The notes under the pieces were generated by a model. The model made no database searches, had not been told where the DNA came from, and saw only the letters and a list, made by a program, of their open reading frames with translations. From Elusimicrobia bacterium GWA2_69_24 (lineage in GTDB: Bacteria; Elusimicrobiota; Elusimicrobia; UBA1565), in the NCBI GenBank assembly GCA_001799695.1, contig MGTY01000002.1, positions 1 through 54,795 on the forward strand: 54,795 bases of DNA, read 5' to 3'. Numbering within the stretch: position 1 is the first letter of the stretch; each line of letters begins with the position of its first letter. Positions 1 through 7,822 of the stretch are shown piece after piece. The position numbers and the translations under genes are program-made.

Positions 1-626
1 ATGAAGTCGCGGCGGATCTGCGCCACGACCGCTCCGGAGGGGGTGCGCAGGGTGAACTCGGTCGAGAGCCAATCGAGTTTCTCCGACTTGGCGACCTCGC
101 GGCCCGAGGCGTCGAGGACGCTGTAGTTCGTGTACACCTTGAACAGGGACTTGAGTATCCGCTCCTTGATCGTGCCGATCCGGTTCCCCTGGGCGTCGGT
201 GACGTCCACGGTGGAGCCCAGGGCGAAGAAGCGGGCGCGGGCCTCGGCGACCAGGTTGTCCGAGGCGTCGGTGAGACGGAAGGACTTGGTCAGGGCGATG
301 AACTTGGCGGAGACCTTGCCGAGGGTCCGGCCGCCCGCCTTGAGGGTGAGGGTGTCGGTGAGGGCGAAGAACTTCTCGACCATGGTGAACGAGGCCGGGA
401 GCGTGAAGACCGGCGCGTCGGCGCGGGGCGGCGCGGCCTGGTCCGCGGCGGGGGAGGCCTCAGCCAGCGGGCCGGCCTGGAAGCCGGCGACTTCGATGCG
501 GCCGGCTTCCTCGAGCGCGAGGCGGATCCCCGGCAGGGCGGGGAAGGCTCCCGGGCGGTCCTGGGCTGTCGCGTCGGGGGCGAGAGAGATCACGGCCAGC
601 AAGATGAGCAGGGAGATGCGGCGCAT
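1..626 (-). CDS. Secreted LURP-one/YxjI-like protein (3' end outside window)
   Basis: Reading leftward from ATG at 626 (GAGGAG Shine-Dalgarno 8 bases upstream) gives 208 codons that run off the window edge with no stop. Residues 1-22 (MRRISLLILLAVISLAPDATA) look like a signal peptide. From about residue 75 there are repeated short beta-strand modules such as TLTLKAGGRTLGKVSAKF and STVDVTDAQGNRIGTIKE, the pattern of the LURP-one-related/YxjI (tubby-like) fold. That assignment rests on this repeat pattern only. Members of the fold are linked to membrane or phospholipid binding, but the biochemical role of bacterial ones is mostly unknown. Export of such a domain is unusual. No partner gene is visible on this side of the window. 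Confidence 0.6.
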   Translation of the reverse strand, partial: MRRISLLILLAVISLAPDATAQDRPGAFPALPGIRLALEEAGRIEVAGFQAGPLAEASPAADQAAPPRADAPVFTLPASFTMVEKFFALTDTLTLKAGGRTLGKVSAKFIALTKSFRLTDASDNLVAEARARFFALGSTVDVTDAQGNRIGTIKERILKSLFKVYTNYSVLDASGREVAKSEKLDWLSTEFTLRTPSGAVVAQIRRDF

Positions 627-752
627 AGGAATACTCCTCGAAGGAATAGCCTTCCCGGACATTGAAGCAAAGGCGTCGCCGGCGGCGAAGGGTCTTTTGG
701 TCCTCTGGAGGAAGGAAATGGACGGGGGTGGGGCGTGGGCCCTAAGGGCTTC

Positions 753-1643
753 TTAAGGAAGACCGCGGACGCGTTCGAGGTGCTTCAGGAAGAGCCCGAT
801 CAGCGGCCCGACCTTCCGGCCTTTTTTCACGAGCACGCCCAGGGGGCGGGTGATCTCGACATCGGAGAAGCGCAGGGCGCGCAAAGCCCCGCTGCTCACC
901 TCGGCGCGGACGGTGGGTTCGGGGACGATGGAGACGCCGGCGCCGGCATGGACCGCTCCCTTGATGGCCTCGATGTTGTCGAGCTCCATCTTCGCCCGCA
1001 CGGCGATCCGGGCTCCGCGCAGGAGCTTGTCGAGGGCCACGCGGGTGGGGGTGGTGCGCTCGAAGGCGATGAAATCCTCTCCCGCCAGGTCCCGGAGGGT
1101 CAGGCAGTCCTTCCCCGCGAACGGATGCCCGGGAGGGCAGACCAGGACCATCTCCTCCGTCTGCAGGGGGTGGACCTCGAGGCCCGGGCGCCGGCAGGGG
1201 TAGGCCATGATGGCCAGGTCGGTCCGCCGGCGGAGGATGTCGTCCTGGATGCGGTTGGACTTCTGGTATTCGATGGCGACCTTGACTTCCGGGTGCTCTC
1301 TCAGGAACTCGGAGAGGTAGGTGTTGAGCGTGTAGGTCCCCACGCTGTAGATGGCGGTGATGCGCAGGGTGCCGGCTCCCTCGCGCGACACGGATTTGAG
1401 CTGTTGGATCATCTCGTCATGGGCGTCGAGTATCCGCTTGGCCGCGGTGTGGAATATGAGGCCCGCGGGGGTCAGCCGCAGTTGGTGCGGAGAGCGGCCG
1501 ATCAGCGTGGTCCCCAGGGTCCGTTCGAGGTTCTTCACCTGCTGGCTTACGGCGGATTGTGTGATGAAGTTCAGTTCCGCGGCTTTGGAGAAGCTGCCGC
1601 TGGCAACCACGTCCCGGAATACGCGGAGGGTTTCGATGAGCAT
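753..1643 (-). CDS. LysR-family transcriptional regulator
   Basis: A 296-aa protein of standard LysR length. Residues 1-60 form the winged helix-turn-helix (LRVFRDVVASGSFSKAAEL, then ITQSAVSQQVKNLE). Residues about 90-290 form the two-lobed effector-binding domain (GTLRITAIYSVGTYTL, HPEVKVAIEYQ, GAGVSIVPEPTV). An open frame continues upstream to 1814, but it would run through the AT-rich promoter region, so ATG 1643, which starts directly at the canonical LysR N-terminus, is preferred. It is divergent from the QmoC/Hdr/hydrogenase operon, so it probably controls that operon and itself. The effector cannot be read from sequence. Confidence 0.9.
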   Translation of the reverse strand: MLIETLRVFRDVVASGSFSKAAELNFITQSAVSQQVKNLERTLGTTLIGRSPHQLRLTPAGLIFHTAAKRILDAHDEMIQQLKSVSREGAGTLRITAIYSVGTYTLNTYLSEFLREHPEVKVAIEYQKSNRIQDDILRRRTDLAIMAYPCRRPGLEVHPLQTEEMVLVCPPGHPFAGKDCLTLRDLAGEDFIAFERTTPTRVALDKLLRGARIAVRAKMELDNIEAIKGAVHAGAGVSIVPEPTVRAEVSSGALRALRFSDVEITRPLGVLVKKGRKVGPLIGLFLKHLERVRGLP

Positions 1644-1652
1644 GGAAATGCT

Positions 1653-1669
1653 TATTAGCTTAACTAATA
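1653..1669. promoter_or_regulatory. Palindromic LysR-box candidate in the divergent promoter region
   Basis: TATTAG-cttaa-CTAATA is a perfect 6+6 dyad that fits the T-N11-A LysR box. It lies 10 bases before the LysR start and about 118 bases before the QmoC-like start, in the only AT-rich stretch nearby (1650-1695). The position suggests autoregulation and possibly activation of the hydrogenase operon. Binding is inferred. Confidence 0.5.
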
Positions 1670-1786
1670 GTACTATATTCACAATTAATTTGTGCGGGTT
1701 TTTACCGCATGTTACCATCGGGTCATATCCGGGGGCCGTGGTCATCCGACCGCCCCAGCCTGAAGGCATCCGGAGAACGGTGGTTA

Positions 1787-2962
1787 ATGATGGAATCCAT
1801 AGTCGACCCCACATTGTTGGCGGAGATCCGGCGGTATGGCCATTTCGACGTGGACGCCTGCTTCAATTGCGGCAGCTGCGCGGCGGTCTGCGCCTTGTCC
1901 AAGGATTCGGCGCTGTTCCCGCGCCGGAGCATGCGCTTCGCCCAATTGGGGCTCCGGGAGCCGCTAAAAAGGAATCTGGATTCCTGGCTCTGCTACTATT
2001 GCGGCGACTGCTCCACCACTTGCCCTCGGCAGACCGAGCCCGGCGAGTCCATGATGACCCTGCGGCGTTGGCTCACCGCGCAGTACGACTGGACCGGGCT
2101 GTCCCGGCGGATGTACCTTTCCCCGGGCTGGGAGCTCGGGGCGCTCGCGGCGGTGGGCGGCCTGGTCGCCTGGCTCATCTCCAGCTTCCATGGGCCCATG
2201 GTCCTCGATCACGTCGAGATGAACACCTTCGCTCCCGTTTGGACGGTGCACACCTTCGACATGATCCTCGTCGTGGTCCTTTCTTTCTTCCTGTTGTCCA
2301 ATGTGGCGCGGATGTGGTGGTTCACCATGGTCCAGGGCGGGCCCGGCTGGCGTCCCCTCGGCGCCTACGCGGCGGAGCTCAAGACCCTCATCCTGCATTC
2401 CGCCACCCAGCTGCGGTTCGGGGAGTGCGGCAAGGACTACGGGCGCTGGATCAAGCACTGGGTCCTGGCCACGGGGTACGTGACGATGTTCACCCTGATC
2501 GTGGGGTTCTTGTGGTGGTTCCAGACGGACAACATCTATCCCCTGCACCATCCCCAGCGGTGGCTCGGGTACCTGGCCACGGCCGCGCTGCTTTATGGAA
2601 CGGTTGAGATCTTGGTGGGCCGCCTGCGGAAAGGGGAGCAGCTCCACAAGTTCTCCGATCTGAGCGATTGGCTCTTCCCGATCCTGCTGCTGCTGACGAC
2701 GGTCACGGGGATCTCCCTGCACATCTTCCGCTATGCGGGCTGGCCCCAGGGGACCTACGCCATGTACGCGATCCATCTCGTGGTCGCCGTCCCGATGCTC
2801 GCCGTCGAGGTGCCTTTCGGCAAATGGGCGCATCTGACCTACCGCCCGCTGGCGATCTACTTCCAGGCCGTCAAGGATAACGTCCTGCGGCGGCAGCTGC
2901 GCGAGGACGCCGCCGGCGCCGGAGCTGAAAGCGGATCGCGGCAGCCGGTCCAGGTGGGATAG
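1787..2962 (+). CDS. QmoC-like HdrC/cytochrome b fusion, membrane electron-transfer subunit
   Basis: A 391-aa fusion. Residues about 25-85 hold two [4Fe-4S] sites of HdrC type (CFNCGSC near residue 25 and CYYCGDCSTTCP near 69). Residues about 125-370 are a multi-spanning cytochrome b of the NarI/DsrM/QmoC kind with candidate haem histidines in WTVHTFD, KHWVLATG, LHIFRYAG and YAIHLVVAV. QmoC subunits pass electrons between soluble HdrA-like partners and the quinone pool. It is followed after 4 bases by hdrA, so the two are surely cotranscribed. ATG 1787 is chosen over the in-frame start at 1709 because GGAG and GGTGG precede it and the HdrC domain starts right after; ATG 1790 is equally possible. 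HdrC plus HdrE would be an alternative description. Confidence 0.85.
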   Translation: MMESIVDPTLLAEIRRYGHFDVDACFNCGSCAAVCALSKDSALFPRRSMRFAQLGLREPLKRNLDSWLCYYCGDCSTTCPRQTEPGESMMTLRRWLTAQYDWTGLSRRMYLSPGWELGALAAVGGLVAWLISSFHGPMVLDHVEMNTFAPVWTVHTFDMILVVVLSFFLLSNVARMWWFTMVQGGPGWRPLGAYAAELKTLILHSATQLRFGECGKDYGRWIKHWVLATGYVTMFTLIVGFLWWFQTDNIYPLHHPQRWLGYLATAALLYGTVEILVGRLRKGEQLHKFSDLSDWLFPILLLLTTVTGISLHIFRYAGWPQGTYAMYAIHLVVAVPMLAVEVPFGKWAHLTYRPLAIYFQAVKDNVLRRQLREDAAGAGAESGSRQPVQVG

Positions 2963-2966
2963 AGAC

Positions 2967-5900
2967 ATGAACGACAATGGAGACAAGAAAGTCGGCGCCG
3001 CCCTGGTCATCGGCGGAGGCATCGGGGGGATGCAGGCCGCCCTGGATTTCGCCGCCGCCGGGATCAAGGCCTATCTGATCGATTCCGCCCCCTGCATCGG
3101 CGGGGGCATGGCCCAGCTGGACAAGACCTTCCCCACCAACGACTGCGCCATGTGCACGATGGCTCCGCGGCTGGTGGAGATCAGCCGCCACAAGGACATC
3201 GAGATCCTGACCCTGGCGGACCTGGAAAAGGTCGAGGGTCGGGCCGGGAACTTCACGGTCACGCTCCGCCAGCGGCCGCGCTACGTCTCCGCGGAAAAGT
3301 GCACGGGCTGCGGCGCGTGCGTCATCGCCTGCCCCCTGGGCAAGCTCAAGCCCCCGTCGGGTCCCAATGACAAGAGGCCCAAGCCGATCCCGGACGAGTA
3401 CAACGAAGGCCTCAGCTGCCGTTCGGCGATCTACATCCCCTACCCTCAGGCCGTCCCCAACATCCCGGTGATCGACGCGGCGCAGTGCCTGCACATGAAG
3501 ACCGGCAAGTGCAAGTTGTGTCAGAAGGCCTGCAAGGCCGACGCCATCGTATTCGAGCAGGAGGCGCGGACCGTGACGCTCAACGTCGGGGCCATCGTGG
3601 CCGCCCCGGGCTACAAGCTCTTCGACTCCAAGCTGAAACCGGAGTACGGCTACGGGACGCTCAAAAACGTGATCACCTCGCTCGAGTTCGAGCGGCTCCT
3701 TTCCGCCTCCGGCCCCTATAAGGGGAAAGTCCTGAGGCCGTCGGACCAGGCCGAGCCCAAGCGCATCGCCTTCATCCAGTGCGTGGGGTCCCGCGACCAC
3801 GATCGGGACTACTGCTCGGCGGTCTGCTGCATGTACGCGACGAAGGAAGCGATCCTGGCCAAGGAGCATCTGGGGGGCGAGCTATCCTGCGACGTCTTCT
3901 TCATGGACCTGCGGGCCTTCAGCAAGGGATTCGAGGAGTACTATCTCCGGGCCCAGAAGCTGGGAGTCCGTTACATCCGCTGCCGGCCTGCGGCCGTGGC
4001 GCAGGTCCCCGGCTCGGACAATCTGACCATCACCTATCTCACGGAAGACGAGAAGAAGCTCGACGGAGAGTACGACCTGGTGGTCCTGTCCGCGGGCCTG
4101 CGGCCGACGCCCTCGGGGCCCAGGCTCCAGGAGGCGCTGGGTCTCACGCTGGACCCGCAGGGCTTCTGCGCCACGGCCCCCTTCGCTCCCACGGATTCCG
4201 GGCGCGAGGGCGTGTTCGTCGCCGGCGTGTTCACGGAGCCCAAGGACGTCCCGGAGACGGTGATCCAGGCGTCGGGAGCGGTCTCCCGGGCGCTGGAGTC
4301 CTTGTCGGCGGCGAAGGGGCAGCTCATCACGACGAAGGCCTACCCGCCCGAACTGGATGTGGAAGGCCAGGACCCCCGCATCGGGGTCTTCGTCTGCCAT
4401 TGCGGGACCAACATCGCCTCCGTGGTGGACGTCGCCGAGGTCGTGGAATACGCGAAGCGGCAGCCGGGGGTGGTCCACGCCGAGAACGTGCTGTACGCCT
4501 GCTCCAACGACAACCAGGACAAGATCAAGAAGGCGGTCGCGGAGCATAAGCTCAACCGCGTCCTGGTCGCGGCCTGCACTCCGCGCACGCACGAGCCCCT
4601 GTTCCGGAACACCATCCGCGAGGCCGGGCTCAATCCGTACCTCTTCGAGATGGCCAACGTGCGGGACCAGTGCTCCTGGGTCCACATGCACGAGCCGGTC
4701 AAGGCGACCCGCAAGACCAAGGACCTGGTGCGCATGGGGCTGGCCAAGGCGCGGCTCATCCGTCCCCTGCAGAAGAAGCGCATCGCCATCAACAAGGATG
4801 TCCTGGTGGCCGGCGGGGGCCTGGCCGGGATGACCGCGGCCTTGAGCCTGGCCGACCAGGGCTACGCGGTCCATCTCGTCGAGAAGGAGGCGGAGCCGGG
4901 GGGGAACCTCCGGCGTCTGCGGCACCTCCTGAACGTGGATGCCGATCCCCAGCGCCACCTGGATGCCTTGATCGATAAGGTGAAGCGGCACCCCGGGATC
5001 ACCCTCCATGCGGGCTCCCGGATCGCCGAAGTGAAGGGTTCGGTCGGAAACTTCGCCACCCGCCTGTCGGCCGAGGGCCGGGAGGATGTGGAACTGCGCC
5101 ATGGGGCCGCGATCGTGGCGACCGGTGCGCAGGAATACAAACCGGTCGAATACCTCTACGGGTCCAGCGACCGGGTGCTGACGCAGTTGGAGCTCGAGGG
5201 ACGCCTGGCGGACGATTGGGCGAGGTCTGCGCCGGACACCGTGGTCATGATCCAGTGCGTGGGGTCGCGCGACGAGTCTCGCCCCTACTGCAGCCGCGTC
5301 TGCTGCGCCCAGGCGGTCAAGAACGCCCTCAAGATCAAGGCGCTGAGCCCGCGGACGAACGTCTACGTCCTGTTCCGGGACGTGCGGACCTACGGCTTCC
5401 GCGAGGCCTACTATACCGACGCCCGCCGCAAGGGCGTCATCTTCGCGCGCTATGACGAGAACCGCAAACCGGAGGTCGCCCAGGCCGACGGAAAGCTGCG
5501 GGTGAAGTGCTTCGAGCCCGTTTCCCGGACCGACATCGTCATCTTGGCGGACCTGGTCGTCCTCTCCGCGGGGACGGTCCCCGCCGCCGACAACAAGGAC
5601 CTGGCGCAGCACCTGAAGGTCCCGCTCGATCAGAACGGCTTCTTCCTCGAGGCGCACATGAAGCTGCGTCCCGTGGATTTCGCGACGGACGGGGTGTTCT
5701 TGTGCGGCACGGCGCACTATCCCAAGACCGTGGAGGAGACGATCGCCCAGTCTCAGGCGGCCGCGGCCCGGGTCGCGACCAGCCTGGCCGGCGATACGAT
5801 GGAGCTGGAAGCCAACATCTCCCAGGTGCTCGAGGAGAGCTGCGACGGCTGCGCCTATTGCGTGGATCCGTGTCCGTACAAGGCGGTCACGCTCCTGGAG

Positions 5901-6122
5901 TACATGTCGGGCGGCGCGATCAAGAAGATGGTGGAGGTCAACGAAAGCCTCTGCAAGGGCTGCGGAGTATGCCAGGCCACCTGCCCCAAGAAGGGCATCC
6001 TGGTGCGGGGCTTCACGCTCGAGCAGATCGCCGCCATGGCGGAGGCCGCCCTCCAGGCGACCGAGACGCCGGCGGAGGCGCCCGTGGAAGCGGCGGCCGA
6101 CACGGCCGGCGCGGCGGCGTGA
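2967..6122 (+). CDS. hdrA: HdrA-type FAD/iron-sulfur electron-transfer protein, double-FAD form
   Basis: A 1051-aa protein, far longer than single-module HdrA. Module 1 has a Rossmann FAD motif (VIGGGIGGMQAAL, residues 13-26), the HdrA2/QmoA-type cysteine segment TFPTNDCAMCTMAP, and a ferredoxin motif CTGCGACVIACP at about 112. A HdrA N-terminal domain (FVCHCGTNIASVVDV) starts near 475. A second FAD motif (VLVAGGGLAGMTAAL) lies near 612, and two ferredoxin motifs (CDGCAYCVDPCP, CKGCGVCQATCP) near 959 and 996. It looks like two HdrA modules fused, reminiscent of QmoA plus QmoB. It should take electrons from the hydrogenase through MvhD and deliver them to the QmoC-like subunit and perhaps ferredoxin. 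Bifurcation is an inference. Confidence 0.93.
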   Translation: MNDNGDKKVGAALVIGGGIGGMQAALDFAAAGIKAYLIDSAPCIGGGMAQLDKTFPTNDCAMCTMAPRLVEISRHKDIEILTLADLEKVEGRAGNFTVTLRQRPRYVSAEKCTGCGACVIACPLGKLKPPSGPNDKRPKPIPDEYNEGLSCRSAIYIPYPQAVPNIPVIDAAQCLHMKTGKCKLCQKACKADAIVFEQEARTVTLNVGAIVAAPGYKLFDSKLKPEYGYGTLKNVITSLEFERLLSASGPYKGKVLRPSDQAEPKRIAFIQCVGSRDHDRDYCSAVCCMYATKEAILAKEHLGGELSCDVFFMDLRAFSKGFEEYYLRAQKLGVRYIRCRPAAVAQVPGSDNLTITYLTEDEKKLDGEYDLVVLSAGLRPTPSGPRLQEALGLTLDPQGFCATAPFAPTDSGREGVFVAGVFTEPKDVPETVIQASGAVSRALESLSAAKGQLITTKAYPPELDVEGQDPRIGVFVCHCGTNIASVVDVAEVVEYAKRQPGVVHAENVLYACSNDNQDKIKKAVAEHKLNRVLVAACTPRTHEPLFRNTIREAGLNPYLFEMANVRDQCSWVHMHEPVKATRKTKDLVRMGLAKARLIRPLQKKRIAINKDVLVAGGGLAGMTAALSLADQGYAVHLVEKEAEPGGNLRRLRHLLNVDADPQRHLDALIDKVKRHPGITLHAGSRIAEVKGSVGNFATRLSAEGREDVELRHGAAIVATGAQEYKPVEYLYGSSDRVLTQLELEGRLADDWARSAPDTVVMIQCVGSRDESRPYCSRVCCAQAVKNALKIKALSPRTNVYVLFRDVRTYGFREAYYTDARRKGVIFARYDENRKPEVAQADGKLRVKCFEPVSRTDIVILADLVVLSAGTVPAADNKDLAQHLKVPLDQNGFFLEAHMKLRPVDFATDGVFLCGTAHYPKTVEETIAQSQAAAARVATSLAGDTMELEANISQVLEESCDGCAYCVDPCPYKAVTLLEYMSGGAIKKMVEVNESLCKGCGVCQATCPKKGILVRGFTLEQIAAMAEAALQATETPAEAPVEAAADTAGAAA

Positions 6123-6132
6123 GGGAAGAACC

Positions 6133-6585
6133 ATGAACGAAACGGTATTGACGCAGGAGCCGCACGCGGACATCCTCAACCCCGAGCCGGTCGTGCTCGC
6201 GTTCTGCTGCAACTGGTGCTCCTACACCGGAGCCGACCTCGCGGGGACCTCGCGCCTGCAGTACCCTCCGGACGCGCGCATCATCCGGGTGATGTGCTCC
6301 GGCATGGTGCATCCCAATCTGGTCATCGACGCGCTCACCAAGGGCGCCGACGGCGTGCTCGTCTGCGGCTGTCATCTGGGCGACTGCCACTACCAGGACG
6401 GGAACTACCGGACGGAGAAGCGGGCGGAGGCGATCAAGCTCATGCTGGAGGATTTCGGCTTGGAGCCGGAGCGCTTCCGGCTGGAGTGGGTCTCGGCCTC
6501 GGAAGGGCCGCGGTTCGCCCAGGTCATGACGGAGATGGTGGAGGCGGTGAAGCGTCTGCCTCCGAGTTCGTACAAGACGGGGTGA
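6133..6585 (+). CDS. mvhD: MvhD-like hydrogenase [2Fe-2S] linker subunit
   Basis: A 150-aa protein of the MvhD/FlpD family. The conserved cysteines are in FCCNWCSYTGADLAG (near residues 26-40) and CGCHLGDCHYQDGNY (near 78-92), which bind the linker iron-sulfur cluster. In Mvh-Hdr complexes this subunit docks the [NiFe] hydrogenase on HdrA. Position directly after hdrA (10-base gap) and before the hydrogenase genes matches that role. The first 20 residues are an unconserved leader. Confidence 0.93.
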   Translation: MNETVLTQEPHADILNPEPVVLAFCCNWCSYTGADLAGTSRLQYPPDARIIRVMCSGMVHPNLVIDALTKGADGVLVCGCHLGDCHYQDGNYRTEKRAEAIKLMLEDFGLEPERFRLEWVSASEGPRFAQVMTEMVEAVKRLPPSSYKTG

Positions 6586-6589
6586 AGCG

Positions 6590-6790
6590 ATGCCGCGATT
6601 CGTAGTCTATTCGGAAGAGAAGAAGTTCATGTGGGACGGGGCCGCCTACGATGCCCGAGCCCAGGCGGAACAGGTCCGGAGCTCTTACGAGAAGAACGGC
6701 TTTGAGACCCGTCTCGTGGAGGAAGAGGGGAAATGTCTGCTCTATTCCCGCCGGGTCGCCGCCCAACAGGCGGCCCCCGAGGGCGGATAG
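6590..6790 (+). CDS. Small unknown protein in the hydrogenase operon (66 aa)
   Basis: A soluble 66-residue protein with no cysteine pairs, rich in charged and aromatic residues (FVVYSEEKKFMWDGAAYD at the N-terminus, then a helix AQAEQVRSSYEKNG and strands TRLVEEEGKCLLYSRR). It starts 5 bases after mvhD and ends 33 bases before the small hydrogenase subunit. Its coding quality (GC-rich third positions, good spacing) supports a real gene. The family is not recognised. A structural or assembly role in the MvhD-hydrogenase contact is only a guess. Confidence 0.7.
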   Translation: MPRFVVYSEEKKFMWDGAAYDARAQAEQVRSSYEKNGFETRLVEEEGKCLLYSRRVAAQQAAPEGG

Positions 6791-6823
6791 AGGGTCGGTC
6801 CCATCATCTAAGGAGGGAGCACA

Positions 6824-7795
6824 ATGGCTGTGAAAGTGGCTGAAGAGTGGCTGAACATCTGCGGCGGCTGCGAGGTGAGCATCCTCGACATCGGCGAGCC
6901 GCTCCTGGACCTGCTGCCGAACCTGGAGTTCGTGCACATCCCGGTGCTCATGGACCACAAGTATCACGGGCAGACCGGCGAGAAGGACCCCCAGGTGATC
7001 GAGATCCCGCAGGCGGACGTGGGCATCATCTCCGGCGGGATCCGCAACGAGAAGGAGAAGCACGTGGCCGAGGCCATGCGCAAGAGCTGCAAGACGCTCA
7101 TCTCCCTGGGTTCCTGCGCCTGCTTCGGCGGCATCCCCGCCCTGGCCAACATGTGGACCCTCGAGGAGCTCCAGGAGAAGGTCTTCCGGGGCTCGAAGAC
7201 CACGGAGAAGGCCGAGACTCCCAAGAAGGACCTCCCGCCCCTCCTGGAAAAGGTCCTCGCGGTCGACGAAGTCGTGAAGGTGGACCTCTCCATCCCCGGC
7301 TGCCCGCCCTCGCCGGACTGGATCAAGGAGGCGCTCCTGTGCCTGCTGAGCGGAAAGCCCTTCGTCATGCCCGACAAGAGCGTCTGCGACGAATGTCCCA
7401 CCAAGCGCGAGAAGAAGGCCTCGGGCGGTTCGCTCAAGCGCCCCCTCGATACCCCCCAGTTCAAGCAGAACGCCCCGTGGGAGGAGACGCGCTGCCTGAT
7501 GGAGCAGGGCTACCTGTGCATGGGTCCCGTGACCAAGGCCGGCTGCTCCGGGCTCACCTCCGAGCCGGGGGAGGCCAGGGTGCCGCGCTGCATCAAGGGG
7601 TACATGGCCTGCCGCGGGTGCTTCGGGCCGGTCAAGAAAGGCTCCAATCCCCTGGTGGACATGATGGGAGCGCTCTCGTCGATCGGCCTCAACCCCAACC
7701 AGGTGGCCGACCGCCGGGCGACCCTGAACCGGTACATGGGGGCCCATGGGATGCTCAAGCCCCTGCCGGCCAAGCCGGTTCCGGTGAAGAAGTAG
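6824..7795 (+). CDS. mvhG: [NiFe] hydrogenase small subunit, MvhG-like (group 3c type)
   Basis: A 323-aa NADH:ubiquinone oxidoreductase 20-kDa/hydrogenase small-subunit family protein. The proximal cluster site begins with ICGGCEVS at about residues 12-19, continues with SLGSCACFGGIPALA and closes with IPGCPPSPDWI. C-terminal cysteines (CKGYMACRGCFGPVKK region, GYLCMGPVTKAGCSG) probably bind two more clusters. There is no Tat signal, so the enzyme is cytoplasmic, as expected for group 3. A strong AAGGAGGGAG Shine-Dalgarno lies 4 bases before ATG 6824. It pairs with the large subunit 27 bases downstream. Confidence 0.92.
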   Translation: MAVKVAEEWLNICGGCEVSILDIGEPLLDLLPNLEFVHIPVLMDHKYHGQTGEKDPQVIEIPQADVGIISGGIRNEKEKHVAEAMRKSCKTLISLGSCACFGGIPALANMWTLEELQEKVFRGSKTTEKAETPKKDLPPLLEKVLAVDEVVKVDLSIPGCPPSPDWIKEALLCLLSGKPFVMPDKSVCDECPTKREKKASGGSLKRPLDTPQFKQNAPWEETRCLMEQGYLCMGPVTKAGCSGLTSEPGEARVPRCIKGYMACRGCFGPVKKGSNPLVDMMGALSSIGLNPNQVADRRATLNRYMGAHGMLKPLPAKPVPVKK

Positions 7796-7822
7796 AGTCC
7801 GTTTTCCAAGGGAGAGACAGCA

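Noticed and set aside
1709-1786. N-terminal extension of the QmoC-like protein from ATG 1709
   Set aside because: The extra residues are unconserved and overlap the promoter region; GGAG/GGTGG precede ATG 1787.
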